Shown here in pieces: positions 9,301 through 23,100 of a stretch of 64,000 nt of DNA. Source of the DNA: Rhynchonema sp. JSB1_4 (taxonomy: Eukaryota; Nematoda; Chromadorea; Monhysterida; Xyalidae); contig JASAMV010004664.1 of the NCBI GenBank assembly GCA_030248065.1, positions 1 to 64,000 of the forward strand, in the 5' to 3' direction. The notes below the pieces were generated by a model. The model was not told the DNA's origin. It saw nothing but the letters and a program-made list of their open reading frames with translations, and did not search any database. The position numbers were made by a program, and so were the translations under genes. Numbering within the stretch: position 1 is the stretch's first letter; each line of letters starts with the position of its first letter.

Positions 9301-12117
9301 CCACATTTATTGTGTGATTTCACTTTCAACGTGTATGGTGGACTATTTTCGTATTTGTATATATTGGAAGAACATGCATTCGAAAAAGGGCGTCACAGAC
9401 GACGTACTGTACACCACACAGACCTGCGCTGCTGCTTGCACAAACGTTTTCAAAATCACTTTCACTTTTATCAGTACCGTGTGTGTGTGTGGTGTGCATG
9501 CGTTATGTTATACCTGTGTACTGTTGTGATGCCATGCTATTTTTATAAGTATAGTTTAGTTTCGCTTGTTGTTGTGTGTACGTGGTAGGTATGTAGGTAC
9601 ACATTATAGCAGAGCGCACTAATTTCAGTATGTTGCTGCTGCATAGAAGTGCGTGTGCATGCATGCACGCACGCGCATGAGCGTGGGTAAACGCTTGATT
9701 CCAAAAACTTTCACTGATGTGTGCCATGAGTAGACAGTATAGCAACCGAATGGAAAACCACTGATATTGAAGGCGATTTACGACTGTTCACCATGCATTG
9801 CTTCCATACTGAAAGTTTGGGTGCAGCAGTGTTTTTTCAGGCAAACAAAACTGCTCCCGAAACTGCACGGTGCATGCCGATTTCAGGTACATCATGCGTG
9901 CTGCATGCATGCACATGCACATCATGGACGCGTGTGGCTAAAAAAATAGGCAGCAACAATCACACAGACATGTAGCAACACACAACAGGGAGAGATAACG
10001 TATTCCTGGTACTACGGTAGGCCCAGATGGAGTTAAACTAAACTACAGCCTTCCAAAAAATGCGCACGTCACCGCCCTTTTCCTGGGCCTGCACGGTACA
10101 TGTTTGATATTTATTGAAGTGAGCCAAATCATCTATTGTGCGCGCGTCTCTGCTAACGTATTATTAACCGAACCATCGAACCTTTTCACCTGCATTTCTC
10201 CAAAATTTGACTGGCGTTTTGCATCTGATGGCACCTACATATATACTTTCTATGACATTATTATGGAATATGATGTGAATTCCCGCTGTTCTTTTGTCGA
10301 TATTTCATTGTCACGTCTCTGTGCGTGTTTGCTTTGAAAAACGGTACGGGTGGTGGGATTCAACGGTGATGTGGGAGCAAAATTACGCTCATAGAAATAT
10401 TATTCCGTGGCAAAAAATGGAAAAAAAATAATAAAAGTTTTAATATGAGAGCATACGGAGTCACAGACACTGTGCTGCAGTTTACATAAGATCGACTTGC
10501 GGCGTAAAGTCAAAGTTGCTGGTCAGCTGGGCTGGGCTGTGGGCTAACGGGATGACAGGCGCAATTGGGACTTTGGGCGAAAGTAGGACAGTTTGGGCTC
10601 AGAAGCTGGGTGGGGCTATTTTCTTGCATAATGGTTGCGATGAACTAGCAGATAACGATCCAACCCATTCTTTCTAAGACATGCCGTCCAAAGCTGACGT
10701 TCGGAGGCTTATGCTAAAGTTAATTTGGCTAACACCAAAATGTTGGACTTTTTTTTAATTCAAAACCGAATTTCAACAGGCCCGACTTTTCTTTAGAATT
10801 ACATATATATGTATATGCACGGTAATATCGTCCCAGTCAATTCGTTTTGCGACGGCGGGCTTGGCTTGATTTGACTGTACACGTTGAGGTGTACACTGCA
10901 AGCTTGTGTCAACATTAGACCTCACGGGACGTTGAACTTCACGTGCCCACAGAGCGTGTACGAGAGTTATTGGGAGCGACTACCCTGGAATTCATCTTGT
11001 ACCGAAGATGTTTCATGCACTTTTGCCGGGTACGTTGTGGCTACAGATACGTATCGGTACTGTTACACGTATGAAGCCGCTTTAACATACAGTATACTGT
11101 AGGAAACTGTGGTCACGGTGGTGAGAATGCACAGTCACACCCGCACCGTGAAAAACCTCAATCCATTGTTTATGCCTCGACGGCCCGATCGAGGGCTTAT
11201 GTTTGCCAAAATATTCTCCCGCACACAAACTGTACACTGTGAGGTCCACACATCATTGCAGGTATATTATGTATACAAAAGTGAGATTGAGATTGCACTG
11301 CATTACGTGCAGGTGGGCATATATCGCCTGACTCTCTCTCTCTCTCTTTCCTGAGACGTTGAACACGAAGACTTTTGAAAGTCAAATACATACATATTTT
11401 CCCATCAAAAAATATTTGGCGAAAGTTCGGACAGTTTGTGCATATTTCAGATTTGATTGTTGATGTCATTTGCCAGTAACGGTGCCCCCGACCTGTTAAC
11501 CCACACCGCCAGCATTGGCCCTTGAGAAGCATGAGTTCACTCAGCCCATGTGATCCCCAATGAAAGATCAATAGGTCGTGCTTTACATCACCCCTTAACT
11601 GTCCACAAAGTATACGGGGAACACTCGGAGTACTGTGTGCTGTAATGTTAGCACTTGGTTGGCGCTCCAGCGGTGATGATCAAAATTGACATCTCATAGA
11701 CACAACTCAAATCAGACTGTACGTTGCGGCACTGTATATATGCACCAAGTGTGCAATGAGGCGTTGACGTAAGCACACGCCTTTGTGTCCTCGCTTGTTA
11801 GCTTTCTGGGTGCAGACCGAGACTCTTTTTCTCTTGTCTCTATATTCGACCCCTGAACTGAAGACCATTCACATGGGGGAAATATTGTGAAATCCCCACA
11901 CATACACACGACCTTATACAGTCACGTGGAGGACACCATATTTTGGCTGTGTATGTGTGTTGATGTTAAAAAATGAAAATTTATCGACGGATGCGCGAGC
12001 GCGAATTCGCGCGTGCCGATCGATTTTTTCTCGCGCAACGCGCGCGTTCGCTCGCGGATGGGATTTCGCGTGTCTGATTGCGGTATGCGTGTGTGGCACG
12101 AGCGGTTAATAACGAGC
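6364..12117. other. Intergenic CA/TG-rich DNA, no supported gene
   Basis: This is long non-coding sequence with many TG/CA runs, GTATGTAT-like words and ACGCATGCATGC tracts (for example 9650-9680 and 9895-9930). At 6890-6960 there is a fragment (GGGAGCCTGTCCGGGGGCTC) resembling the inner part of the MITE family at 14.3 and 36.2 kb. A near-match to the ten-base word TGATGTTTCA lies at 11007 (AGATGTTTCA). A (CT)n microsatellite lies at 11332-11348. Open frames here lack domains and splice support. Confidence 0.5.
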
Positions 12118-12125
12118 ACGTGTAC

Positions 12126-12413
12126 CACTAGCGGATCCAGAGGGGCCACAGGGGCTGGGCCCCCTTTGGGCAAGGTGGCCCCTGAAGGTGGGTCACCATT
12201 TCGGAAAAAAGAAGGAAAAGGGACCCCCAGATCGCTGTATTTTCACTCCAGTACACTACAAAGGTCCGGAAATCGCACGCTTCGAGGGTCAAATGCACAA
12301 ATTTACATGTAAGTTGCCTGTCGCGCGTGCAAAAAAGTGCAAAATACTCTTATTTAGTGCGAACGAATTTTTGGGGGTTTGCTCCCCTTGCCCGAAAGCT
12401 GGATCCGCCACTG
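12126..12413. mobile_element. hAT-type MITE with 8-bp target duplication
   Basis: The termini are CACTAGCGGATCCAG at the left and CTGGATCCGCCACTG at the right. The 8-bp sequence ACGTGTAC repeats directly at 12118-12125 and 12414-12421. The CA(G)TGGCGGATCCAG end and 8-bp duplication are typical of non-autonomous hAT elements. The inside is GC-rich (GGGGCC blocks) and non-coding. A degenerate relative lies at about 32.80-32.93 kb. Confidence 0.85.
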
Positions 12414-12421
12414 ACGTGTAC

Positions 12422-14260
12422 TCTGCGAAGAAAACATCCTCAGATTTTTTAAACTGTACTCGCTGCACTGTCCTGTTGTATCCAAAATTGTGCAGCCAGC
12501 AGCCAGCCTGAGAGAGTACACGCACTGTAATATTTTTGTACGCGAATCGCTCTGATGTTCTTTTCGCTGGAAAGAGGAGCGCAAGAAGAACTTTTTCAAA
12601 ATTCTCTCTCGCTCGTTCGATTTGTAATGTGTATTTCTCAAATCTATACCGTGCACACGTGCGTGTGTGTGTAACGTATCGTAAAATAGATATACACAGC
12701 ATCACACAAACGTAATAACGCACCACCGTGGTGTTGTTTCACTTTCATGAGAGCGCGCGTTTTGTTTATTCCATTCCGCCATCAAAAATGGCCCGCGATT
12801 TTTTCCAGAGTCATATTACGTGCGTGTGCTGGTGACTGCGCAAAGCAGCACGCGTGGAGAGCTCAATGACTGAAAAGTGTCGCGCGCATCTTAAAAATAA
12901 GAAATACACAGAATGTCCCATACCCAAAACCCAAACCAACATGAAAGTCACCCATGCCCGCATATCACAAAAAATAGTATCCCCCCGCAGTGTTTTGTAC
13001 TTCGCGCGTGCGTATCCATGAGACATTGATGTAATGAGAGTTGCTGGGGTCGGGCCAACCAACTGGGCGCAAAATCACCCAAAATTGTGCTGCGGCCCAT
13101 CCTAAAAAGTTTAAGTTCGGACACTTTTTGGATTTTAGATAGTCCAGTCATTTTGTGACTTGGCATTTGGACAAAATCGTTGTTCCAAAAGCTTAAGCCT
13201 GATCAACAGCTAATGTATTTCATAATTTTTGTTCATTTCTGCATGCCAAAATCTGTCCGATGCCCCAGCCCCATTCCAACAACAGCAGCCAGACCGTTCG
13301 TCGCGTTCTCTCTCCGTGGGTGCCCCTTCAACCAAAACTTCGACATAAAAATCATTCCCTGCCCTGCCGCCCATTGTTATGTATATCATCAACATGACAG
13401 GCCGAGCAGCAGCATCTTTTTGTGTTTTCTTTTTTCTTCCTTTTTTGTTCAACGGCATGCAGCTACCATACGCCCTGACGTGTGTACCTTTTGGTCAAAT
13501 TTCTATTACTCCTTGTTTTATTGGGTATGGTCCATCGTGCATCTTCCTCCGCTTGAGCTTTGCACTCAACAAATGCCCATTCATATCTGATGAGGTTGCT
13601 CTTTTATTCAATAATACCCAGTGCGCGCGCAGTAACGTTCACTCTCGCAGTCAGGTGCACTGGAGGCTGGTATTCTAAAAAGTATTGTGGTTTTTAGCTG
13701 ATGTCTTGAAACTGAATTTGTGGTCCGATCCAAGCCCAAACATGAGTCTTGAGCAACTGAGCAACTATGTCGCATTAATTCACGTAAAACTGCCCCACCC
13801 TCAAAACGTTTCAGAATACCGGTCCAGAATCACCTATTGTCGTTACCCCCTCATTTTCAATTTTTGTGCGGTAACACTTACATACATATTTCTTATACAT
13901 GCGTGTATACAACGACGACCCTTAGATCAGCTTTCTTTTAGATCAAAGTTCCGAGAAAGACAACGATTTTTTATGGTCGAATTTAAAAAGAAACCAATGA
14001 TTACCGCTCTTGTTTTGCGAGTTGTTTTGCATTTTTGAATGGACATTTGAATACAAATCAATCACCTGATCTCCAGCTCCTCCCTCGCAGACGGAGGGCA
14101 TTAAAAAAGTGAAATCTTTTCTTACAATAGATATTATTTCTTTTCAAATTGTTTCGGTCGTATTTTTTAAATGGAAAAAGTTTTATTTTATATTTACGTT
14201 CACTCGTGGTGTATCATAGCCTCATCAATTCATAGGTTAGTATTAATGTACATGCGCCGG
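12422..14260. other. Non-coding, no supported gene
   Basis: No recognisable domain or paired splice sites were found. The stretch 13180-13680 is pyrimidine-rich with open frames, but these look like composition effects. Confidence 0.4.
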
Positions 14261-14261
14261 A

Positions 14262-14458
14262 GAATGCCAATTAAGTCCCCTGGGGGGTTTATTTAGCATT
14301 TTTTGGATTTCAGATTTCAAAAAATATTTCCCACATAATAGAATACGCTATAAGTTTGCATGAGCGTACTGCTGAAAATGGAGCTCATTCAGAAAAACAT
14401 CCGAATTGTCCCCCATTGGGGGCTTGTCCGGGGGTGGGCATTCTTTGGCATTCTCCTG
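14262..14458. mobile_element. MITE with CCGGAGAATGCCAA termini (copy 1)
   Basis: The left end reads CCGGAGAATGCCAATTAAGT and the right end GGCATTCTTTGGCATTCTCC. The inside contains GTCCCCTGGGGGG and CCCCCATTGGGGGC. A relative with the same plan is at 36.22-36.44 kb. No coding capacity. Confidence 0.6.
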
Positions 14459-15137
14459 TATTTACAAATCTGACAGCCTACATATATAACTCTGGCGTTG
14501 CATCGCCGCAAATTTGTCCTTGAAGCAAATACACTGTGGTAATGGAGAAACGTCAAAAAGAATGAACCGTTTCTGAAATATCATCTACTATTTTTGCCGA
14601 TTGGTGACTTCTTGCTTGGCGTCAGACCAAAGCTGGCTGATGTTACATGTTGATTAGAAGTTACATTGAATGCCGGCATGCGCTGCAACATCAAAATTGG
14701 CGGCCCGCCCTCTGGTTAATTTGAGATAACACGCTCAAGGGCAACTCTTCAGCTCTGTTTCCAAGATTGAAATCTCAGATTCTGGAAGTTTGATTGAGTA
14801 TTATCAACTCAGCCTGTCTAGTTGTTCTGCTCACCGTTTTAGAGAGAGAAGCAAGTTTTCAGTTGAGGCACGCATGTGTTCCTGTTAAATCATGCTATTC
14901 CATTTCTTATCATCAAAACCGGTTCACACCGGCCTCGCAACAGCACCTTATTAACACGTTAAACATATCGGGAAACTGGTTTGGAACATGTTCTCTCTCA
15001 TTACAACTGAATGAAGCAATGGGGTATTATGGTGAATACCCAATAGCATTTACCTTTGTTATTGCAAGCTTTTTTAATTGTTTTTTCTCAGTGGCAGTGT
15101 GGTAACAATATCGACAGATATACATATAGTAACACTC

Positions 15138-15310
15138 CGCCAACACGAGCCCGATTTCGAAGGTGCTAGGTTGGTGAAACATTCACACGTGGCTGCTGAT
15201 ATGGGAATGTTACACGTTGTGGAATACAACGTGGCGCATGAGGATTTCTCTTTCTTTTTGTTTTGCTGGTGCACCAACTCCGAAATCGGGCTCGTGTTGG
15301 CGTAGTTTGC
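15138..15310. mobile_element. MITE with CGCCAACACGAGCCCGATTT termini (copy 1)
   Basis: A hairpin with arms CGCCAACACGAGCCCGATTT and AAATCGGGCTCGTGTTGGCG. Inside are ACACGTTGTGGAATACAACG and a pyrimidine/purine-rich tract. Other copies are at 35.21-35.39 kb (complete) and 21.57 kb (left half only), with a short piece at 39.69 kb. Confidence 0.75.
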
Positions 15311-16080
15311 CTTTTACATCTGAAACGTTTATGGTAAACACAAAACATTTCCCAGTGATAATGCCTTGCCTAACGTCGCCCATCCAAACCTAAGTGTCGA
15401 GTAAACGTTCTTTAGATTCATCACGGTACATCGTTAAGGTTCATTACTGCTCATTGCACGACCCTATCGTAAACTTATAGACCGGCCACCATTTTTTTAT
15501 CCCCAGGCTGATGGTCCATGCATCACGCGCCATACCGTATACGGCACATTCGTGTTACGCAATGTTCCCGATGCTTTTATTACCCGCGACAATAAAAATG
15601 TTCAGCGGGGCTCTGTGATATTTTGTGGGTCCCCTGCCTGAACTTTGTTTCGTGTAGAAACAGTTACGTATTCGACAGTTACGGTACCCGAAAACGCTGG
15701 ATATTCCGCCACAAATACTAATATACGATAAACGATCTCGCACCTGCGGCTAAATTGCGGTTAACTCATTGATGATTTACCATAATTATGTATTGCCCGT
15801 CAGGTAGATGTAACTGCACTTTTATGGCGATTTTATCTTGCGCGCAGCCATTTGAGTCTTGTGTGGACACGTTCGTTGCAGGCTCTAATGTGGGTTTATG
15901 ATCTGATGGTTGGGTGGCCGATATGTTTCCTAGTTTTCCACAGTAACCCCATCGACTGCGTGTGTGTGTGTGTGGGTTCACAATTTTACAGTTTTCATGT
16001 TTTAATGTTTATTTTGTCGAATCGTCCCACTCTGTCGCACGTTGATCCCAAACTTGACTCAAGAACATGTTCGCATTTTC

Positions 16081-16389
16081 AGCCGTGCCTTACCACGTCA
16101 ACTCAGCTACAACCTCATCACGGCCGACGATCTATAGCCCTCGTGAAACATCAGTTGCGCCACTACGGCTACCGTACACCACCGCCCACCGCCATCGGAC
16201 CTGCGCATCATCAGTGGTACTGTACCCACCTGCACTGCGGCATTACCATACGCCCACGATTACTACAGTAACACATCCATTCCAACACCATCTGGTTACG
16301 GCAGGATTACGGTAGCCGAACCGCAGCACAACACTGCAACATCGTCAGCTGCAATTATTGATTGCACGGCGCTACAGTTGACCTCGGTG
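16081..16389 (+). CDS. grh: Probable upstream grainyhead exon with a frame break
   Basis: After TTTTCAG at about 16080 one frame reads AVPYHVNSATTSSRPTIYSP. From about 16144 a second frame reads ALPYAHDYYSNTSIPTPSGY and ITVAEPQHNTATSSAAIIDC up to LQLTS, ending at a strong GGT|GTAAGTT donor. That donor is phase 2 and fits the next grainyhead exon at 20172, which starts with the last base of a codon. The Ser/Thr/Tyr/Pro/Gln-rich composition matches the following N-terminal exons. The two frames do not connect without a 1-base shift or an internal acceptor (for example CATCATCAG near 16219), so either the sequence has an indel or the exon starts later. One copy of the word TGAAACATCA lies inside (16144-16153). 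Confidence 0.5.
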
Positions 16390-19300
16390 TAAGTTGGCAT
16401 GGGTTTGGCCGGCGGGATTCTGGGATTTTGGACGTCTGGTTTTTTAGGTTGTGGCAACGGTGTTATCTGTTTAGAAGTGCTGTTGTTGGCTTTCTTTAGA
16501 CGTTTTACCTTGCCCGAGCCGCTTTTGCCTTAAAGTTTGGCACCCATAGCAACTTATCACAGTTTGTGGATCTAAGCTCACCATCATGTCAAAGTATTCA
16601 AGCATGTCGCCCCGTCCCAATTATATTATACTAGCACAACTTTTTGACATCATAAATTGCTCCCACACACGCACGCGCGCTAGCGAATATCGTTTTTATT
16701 TATTGTGATGTTGTACATCGTGCACTTCAATACAAAAATTTGGGACAACAAACTGTAACATTTTATGACGATATTTTGCACCAGACGCACAAGCATGACG
16801 AAATGTTAGTAGCGCATATTTCAGTGTTCTTGCTCTTTTTATTGTTTTGTCCCCGCGAAATCAAAACAAAACAATCACTGAAAATTGAATTTCCATGTGG
16901 AAAAACAAAAACTCATTTCCAGCTGTGCGACAGTTTGCTGATTGATACCGAAGATAAAACTCCATTTTGATCTTGCTACATAAAAGCAAAAAACCATATA
17001 AATTTATTCAAACACGGGATCGGCTTTAAGCTGAAAAATCTGCTTGTTTCGTTCAGAGAGCTTTTCAGAGCTGAATTGCAAAGTTGCAAAAGTTTGAAAC
17101 AACAATGGGATGACCCTGTCAATTTTTACGCGATTGTTATTCGACTACAAATATAAAATAATAAAAGCGCAGTGCACGTAACACGTGCATGGTTTTCTCG
17201 CCTGTTTTCGCTGTGACAAGAGCGAAATCAAAACACTTTCGACTGTCACAAAACAATACTCAGACTCCACCCCAAAATGGAGCACTTTGCTGGCAATAAA
17301 TAAAAATAAACATTTACGTATACCTTCAAAACATATGCGACATATACACAAACTTTGACATTGACTTTCATGGGCGCTTAGCCATCCTAAATGGCAACAA
17401 ATAGAGGAAAACGTCAAAATGTATAAAAAACACAAATTTTTATGCCCGGCGACCCCCAACCTCATGGCTGAGCTGCGGCGCTAATTGTTTTCACTCTCGC
17501 GCGTGTGTCTGTTCAAAACGCCTCGCGCAAAAAAACTGTATTGTCGAAAGCTTTTGGTGTTGTAATTGAGAATACATCGCTGCATTTAAGTTTACAGCCT
17601 GTGGAGGAAAACTGTGAACCATTCGTGTCGAAACAATAACGCAACAATGTTTTCGAAAATACGGTCCTAAAGCAGATTCAGCAACAACGTTTTTGGGATC
17701 GTCGTTTTGTTTACAACACGGTCTTGTGCTGTGGCTGCGTGTGACAAAAAACATAGCGAGCGGCTTTCGTCCCCAATCAGCGAGCGCGTCTGGGTGTGAA
17801 TGCTCGATATCACGAACCGATCGCGTCAAAGTTCAAGTGGAAAGTTCTCAAACCGCAACAAGTTCCTAAAATCGGTCCGCGTGGTGCGTGCACAACACAT
17901 TCATTATACACAGCTTTGCTAGCACAACACAGAGTTCGCCCAGAACAAAATTTTGTATAGCACCACGCAGTGCACGCGCATGATGATGCATGCATTTTTG
18001 GAAAAATCGCGCGCTTCGCGCGATAGAGTATACCCGCGCGCGCATGCAGCGTTTTGTTGGTGATGCTACCATGTACGTATAAATGTGTGTGTGATTTGTG
18101 TGTTGAACGCAAGTTTTGCAGCAATATTTGAGTACCAAACTTCACTATACACACGCGTAGAACAGCCTTTGAACCCACCAAATTTCACTGATTATTTTCC
18201 ATACACATACTGATATTGGGAAAGCTGCAGCGGCGCATCAAAATATATTTTTTATAGCAGCACGAAACGACTGTGGTGCGCAATGCAAATGTTCACAATG
18301 CACATGAATGCGTGCATAGCTGTGTGCGTGCTGGCGCCTGTACGAAATAATGTGCTTATTTTATTGGTGCTCTCACATTGGGATGAGACAAGAAACACTG
18401 CGATGAACCCTTTTCAACACTGAAGATGCACGGCGCGCCATAAAGATTGAATTTAACCAAAATGACCGGTGAAATTCGTCAAGACGAAAAGAAAACCTTT
18501 GTAACCTTTTCCCCGACGCGCACCGAAAATTAGTAGCATGTTTGGTTTCTCGTTTTTCGGCGTAAAAAGTGTACCGCGCGCAGGCACACACACACACAGT
18601 CCGCATGTATGCGCGGTGATCAAAAATGAAATCGCGCGTTGCTGATGTGCGGGTGCGCATCACCAGTGATGTTGCATAGACAGATGCGTGCTAATTGGGA
18701 CACGGGTGGTGATGTTTCATAATCGGTGGCACGTCAATCCCGCTGCGTTTTCAGCTGACCAGAAGCACTTTTCTTTCAATTTGAAATTTGAAAAGCAAAA
18801 TTGATGTCCGATGTTCGAGCAAACTTCACAGCGTGAATGTCATGCACCAGTGGAGTATCATCTGAACTTTACACACACACACACAACATATGCATATGCG
18901 CATGGTGAATGTATATGTACATCACCCTCTACCTGCGCTGCGTGCACCCGCGCACAATAATACTATCACATGCATATACACACGTGTGTGTTGGTAAAAT
19001 CGAAAATACCGACGAAACAACGCGCATGCCCCTTTGGTCGCGCAATTTCACTATGTGTAGGTATGGTATATCTGGTTGTAATAGATGTAATACTGGTCCC
19101 TGTACGAAGGTGGGTACAGGATTGATACGATACCAGATAGGTAGTTGGCTGGTTTCGACGTGATTTTGACGTGTGGATGCGAACGCGTTTTCGATTGCGC
19201 TTGCGCGCGCGCACGCATGCAATACCAGAATTGCGCGTGGTTGTTGTTGCGTGGCTGCCTTGTCTCTGTGTACCAGATCATGTAGTCTACAAGTTCAGAT

Positions 19301-20171
19301 GTGTATACCTATGTACAACATGTCACTTCCTATGTAGATGTCCACTGATACGTGATATCTGGTTTCGCCTTTTATTCCAGTATATGTTATTACGCAATAT
19401 TTTAACAATTTTTGCAAACTTGCACCTTGCACGCATGCACGCATACAGCCTATCACACTTGAAGGAACCAGTTTTGGGTGCCTCTTTGCATATGGGTATA
19501 GGTGTAGGAATGTCATTTTTAATGGCCGTGTTCTTGCTTATAGTGTTCATTCACAGAAAAATTATAAACACAAACTAATAAATTTATCTGAAACTTGTTT
19601 TCTTGCCCGGAGAGACATATTCAGTAACAATAACCGACTGGTTGCTGGTTTCCAGTTTTCGGCTCGGAAGTATGTGGCGCTAGACATAAAAGGGAACCAG
19701 TTATGCAGTCCTACTGGTTGCATGCGCGCACCACGATAACACGTGTAGTATATGGAGAGGGTAACTGGTATTGCATGCATGCACACCAGGCGGTGACGTA
19801 ACTATGGGCGTGCCTGACCTTAAACTTGTGACACCTCTGTTGTTTCCATGAGTCACTTGAATTTCGTTGTTTGTGGAATCCTGCACTGTAATTCAATTTC
19901 GAAAATTGTCAAGCGAATACTATTTTCAAACTGTTAACAGTAAAACATTCTCCAAGCCAGACAATTGCAATAATATACACGATAATGCTGATTCAAACAT
20001 TCCTAGATTACGATCCCACACGAATGTAAGCAGCAGCCTCAGTCAGGTTTCAACTATGTATATTCATTCGAAATAAGCTTTTTTCGACCTCTTTAGACCT
20101 TTCTGTTTTGACATATCACCACAGGACGTGACCCCCTACCATACTTAATGTTTCACTTCCTTGCATTGCAG

Positions 20172-23100
20172 AGCGCAGGGTGTGCCTGGAGGCAGTACTT
20201 CATTCTCACATCACCTGTCGCAGTCCGCCTCCATCGACTACCACCATCCCCATTTCGTCACAACGGACATCCATCCGAACGGAGGTAAGTGCACCCATTT
20301 TCTCTTCTTTTGCATTCATTTTCTCTTCCATTGCGTTCTGACGACGTTGATCCTGATCCATCAAGGTGTGTCGGCGTCGGCGGCCGCGACGACCGCAGCA
20401 TCAGCGGCGCATCACGCCAGCGTCGTGCGCATGGCACCGGTGATGAAACAGGAGATGGACGATCCCATGCAGGTGTGGAGGGACCGGGTTCAGATCAGGA
20501 CTTGCCAAACTGATTATTGACCTGAGTAAAACGTGTGGTGAACAGATCCGATCGCATCTGCTGCTTTCAATTATTTCAAGATATTGACACTGATTTCTGC
20601 CAGCCCGGTTGTCAAAATTGACTCTTGGTCCCAGTAAGTGAAATCTGGAATTGTTTCCAAGTAACCTCAACGTAAAAAAGTCACGCGTGAGCAATGCAAA
20701 TTCTAACCGATCACCAGTTTGCTTCCTGTGTTCAAATGTGCTAAGTTCTAGACCTCAACCACCCTGAAATTTCAGGGCCAACAGCACCTTGTCTCGGCGG
20801 TCGGCCATCCGCACGATTCCGTCATCAAACAGGCGCCCAAAAACCAACATGCCCTGAGCCCGAAAGGAGGCTTGATGGATGACCCGTTCGCGCAACATCA
20901 ACAACAACAAATGCTGCAGGAACTGAAAAACATGCCGCCGAACTCCTACGACCCGGCGAGCTACGCGGCCTACGGGGCCGGCCGATACGTAGCCTACCCC
21001 GACCTGACAGGCCTGACCACGGGCGGTGCACCCCAGGCCGCGTCGGCTCTGTTGGCCGGGCAGGCCTCGGCCTACAATCTGTTCGCCCAACCGCAACAGG
21101 AGTTGTACTACACAACGCCGGCCAGACCCGATCAGAGCTATTACAGCAGGCTCGGACAACTGTACAGTGACGAGGCTATGTGAGTCACTAGCTGGCTAAG
21201 CTGATGTTTCACATATTTTGGGCAAGGCAACTATGATTTTGAAACATCATTTCTTGCAGCAATGCCATCAGACCAGTGCCGGCGTACAAAACCGAGACGC
21301 TGCATTCGCCTGTTGACAGTGGAATCGGGGCTGAGATGTTGGCCACACCGAGCAAGGATGGAGTCGATGGACTGGTGAGCACTGGCTTGCCCCTGAATTT
21401 CCAAGGGTGCTCGGGTTTCGAAACATCGTATGGTTTTGCTTTGCTATCATGCCCATTGGTTTGGCAGCTAAGCGGTCGCGCAAATTTTCAAAGTTTGGAA
21501 GAAGCAATGAAGTCCTGGTTTCTGGTGTAATCGTGGGCTATTGCTCTGTTGTGACATTTATGTAAGACGTAGAGGCAAACTACATCAACACGAGCCCGAT
21601 TCCGAAGGTGGTTGTATTCAAAACAAAAAAAAGAAAAAACACACCCCCCACTCTCTTCCCCCCAACGAAACTCCCCCAAATAGCACCCCCAAAACCCCCC
21701 CATTCCCCCCCCCGAAAAAGGCCTGCTCTATGTATATCGCCATACCATACCTGCACAAATACCAACATTATTCCTGTGTGTCCCATCAACACAGTTTTGA
21801 TGTCATTGACGGCATATGAAGTTTGTTATCATGCCCCTGTGGTATAGTGTTTCAAACAGATGACCAAAATGAGCATCCAATCATCAAATAACGGTTTGCG
21901 TTCCTCCAGAATTTCTCCGGTTACGACTTCCCGACATCTACCGGCCTGATCAGCCAAGTCGGCGGTACTGCACAAATAGCGACGTCGAGCGGCACTACCC
22001 AAGCTCGTGCCGTGAAACATCACTCGCCCAGGCAATCAACGTCGTCCGATAGGGGCGCGAGCACGTGCCGAGACTCGCCGATACATATACCAAAAGTGAT
22101 GAATGCACTGGGCTTTCAGGTTTGACAGGGCGGCTGGCTGATGTTTCAACTCAGCTTGTTTCAACTCAGTTTGTAATCTTCATAATAAGAATTCGGGTGG
22201 TAACGCGTGTCACAACTCTCACCACAATCATGCATCAAACCGACCACAACCGCAGAGAGAACATTGCGCACTTCAAACATTTGTTTGTTAAGAATTTGGA
22301 ATCTGCCTCATTAAACCTTGTGTATGCCACAACCCGCACGAGGCCTACGGTTGAAATCATGTTTATTTTGCATTCTGCTTTTGAAACATCATCCAGCTAT
22401 AGTAGCTGGCTTATGTTTCATTGGCACTAATTATAATAGTTCCAGCAGCAATTTACCACGTTGCTTTAAATGAACTGTATGAAACCTCGAGTGAATGCCA
22501 CTAGCGCTGACTGATCCTACCATAACCCAATCTACAGTAACCCATTCTCTTACAGTACACCCTCGAGGCACCCATTTCAACGATGGTGCGCAGAGAGGAC
22601 GATCGTATGACGTATGTGAACAAGGGACAATTCTATACGGTGACCATGGACTACATTCCCGACTTGACCAAGCCGATTAAGAGCAGCGTTGTCAAGGTTC
22701 AAGCTTTATTCTGTCAGTGTGACTTTTGTCAATTTCATAAAATTCAAAAATCCAGTTATTTTATAAATTCAAGCACCGTTTTTTGAAAAAATCCAAAAAT
22801 TTTCAGTCGATGATTCTGGTGGTGTTCCGCGAGGACAAGACCTACGATGATGAGATGACCTGTTGGAAGTTCTGGCACGCGCGGCAGCACAGTCTCAAGA
22901 GCAGAATATTGGAAATTGGTATAAATTTATTTTTCCTTTTTTCCTCAGAAATTTACCAAATATTTTCTCTGCAGATGCAAAAAACAGCACGGGAGTGGTG
23001 GGTACAATTGATGAGATCGGGCACAATGCCGTGCAGTTCTACTGGAATCCGAATGATCAAGTGAAGGTGATGTTTCAAAACCGACATTTTTGTACTTTTT

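Noticed and set aside
19934..20024. Possible grainyhead exon (TFSKPDNCNNIHDNADSN) with a GTAAGC donor
   Set aside because: Its phase does not fit the exon at 20172 and the composition is unconvincing.
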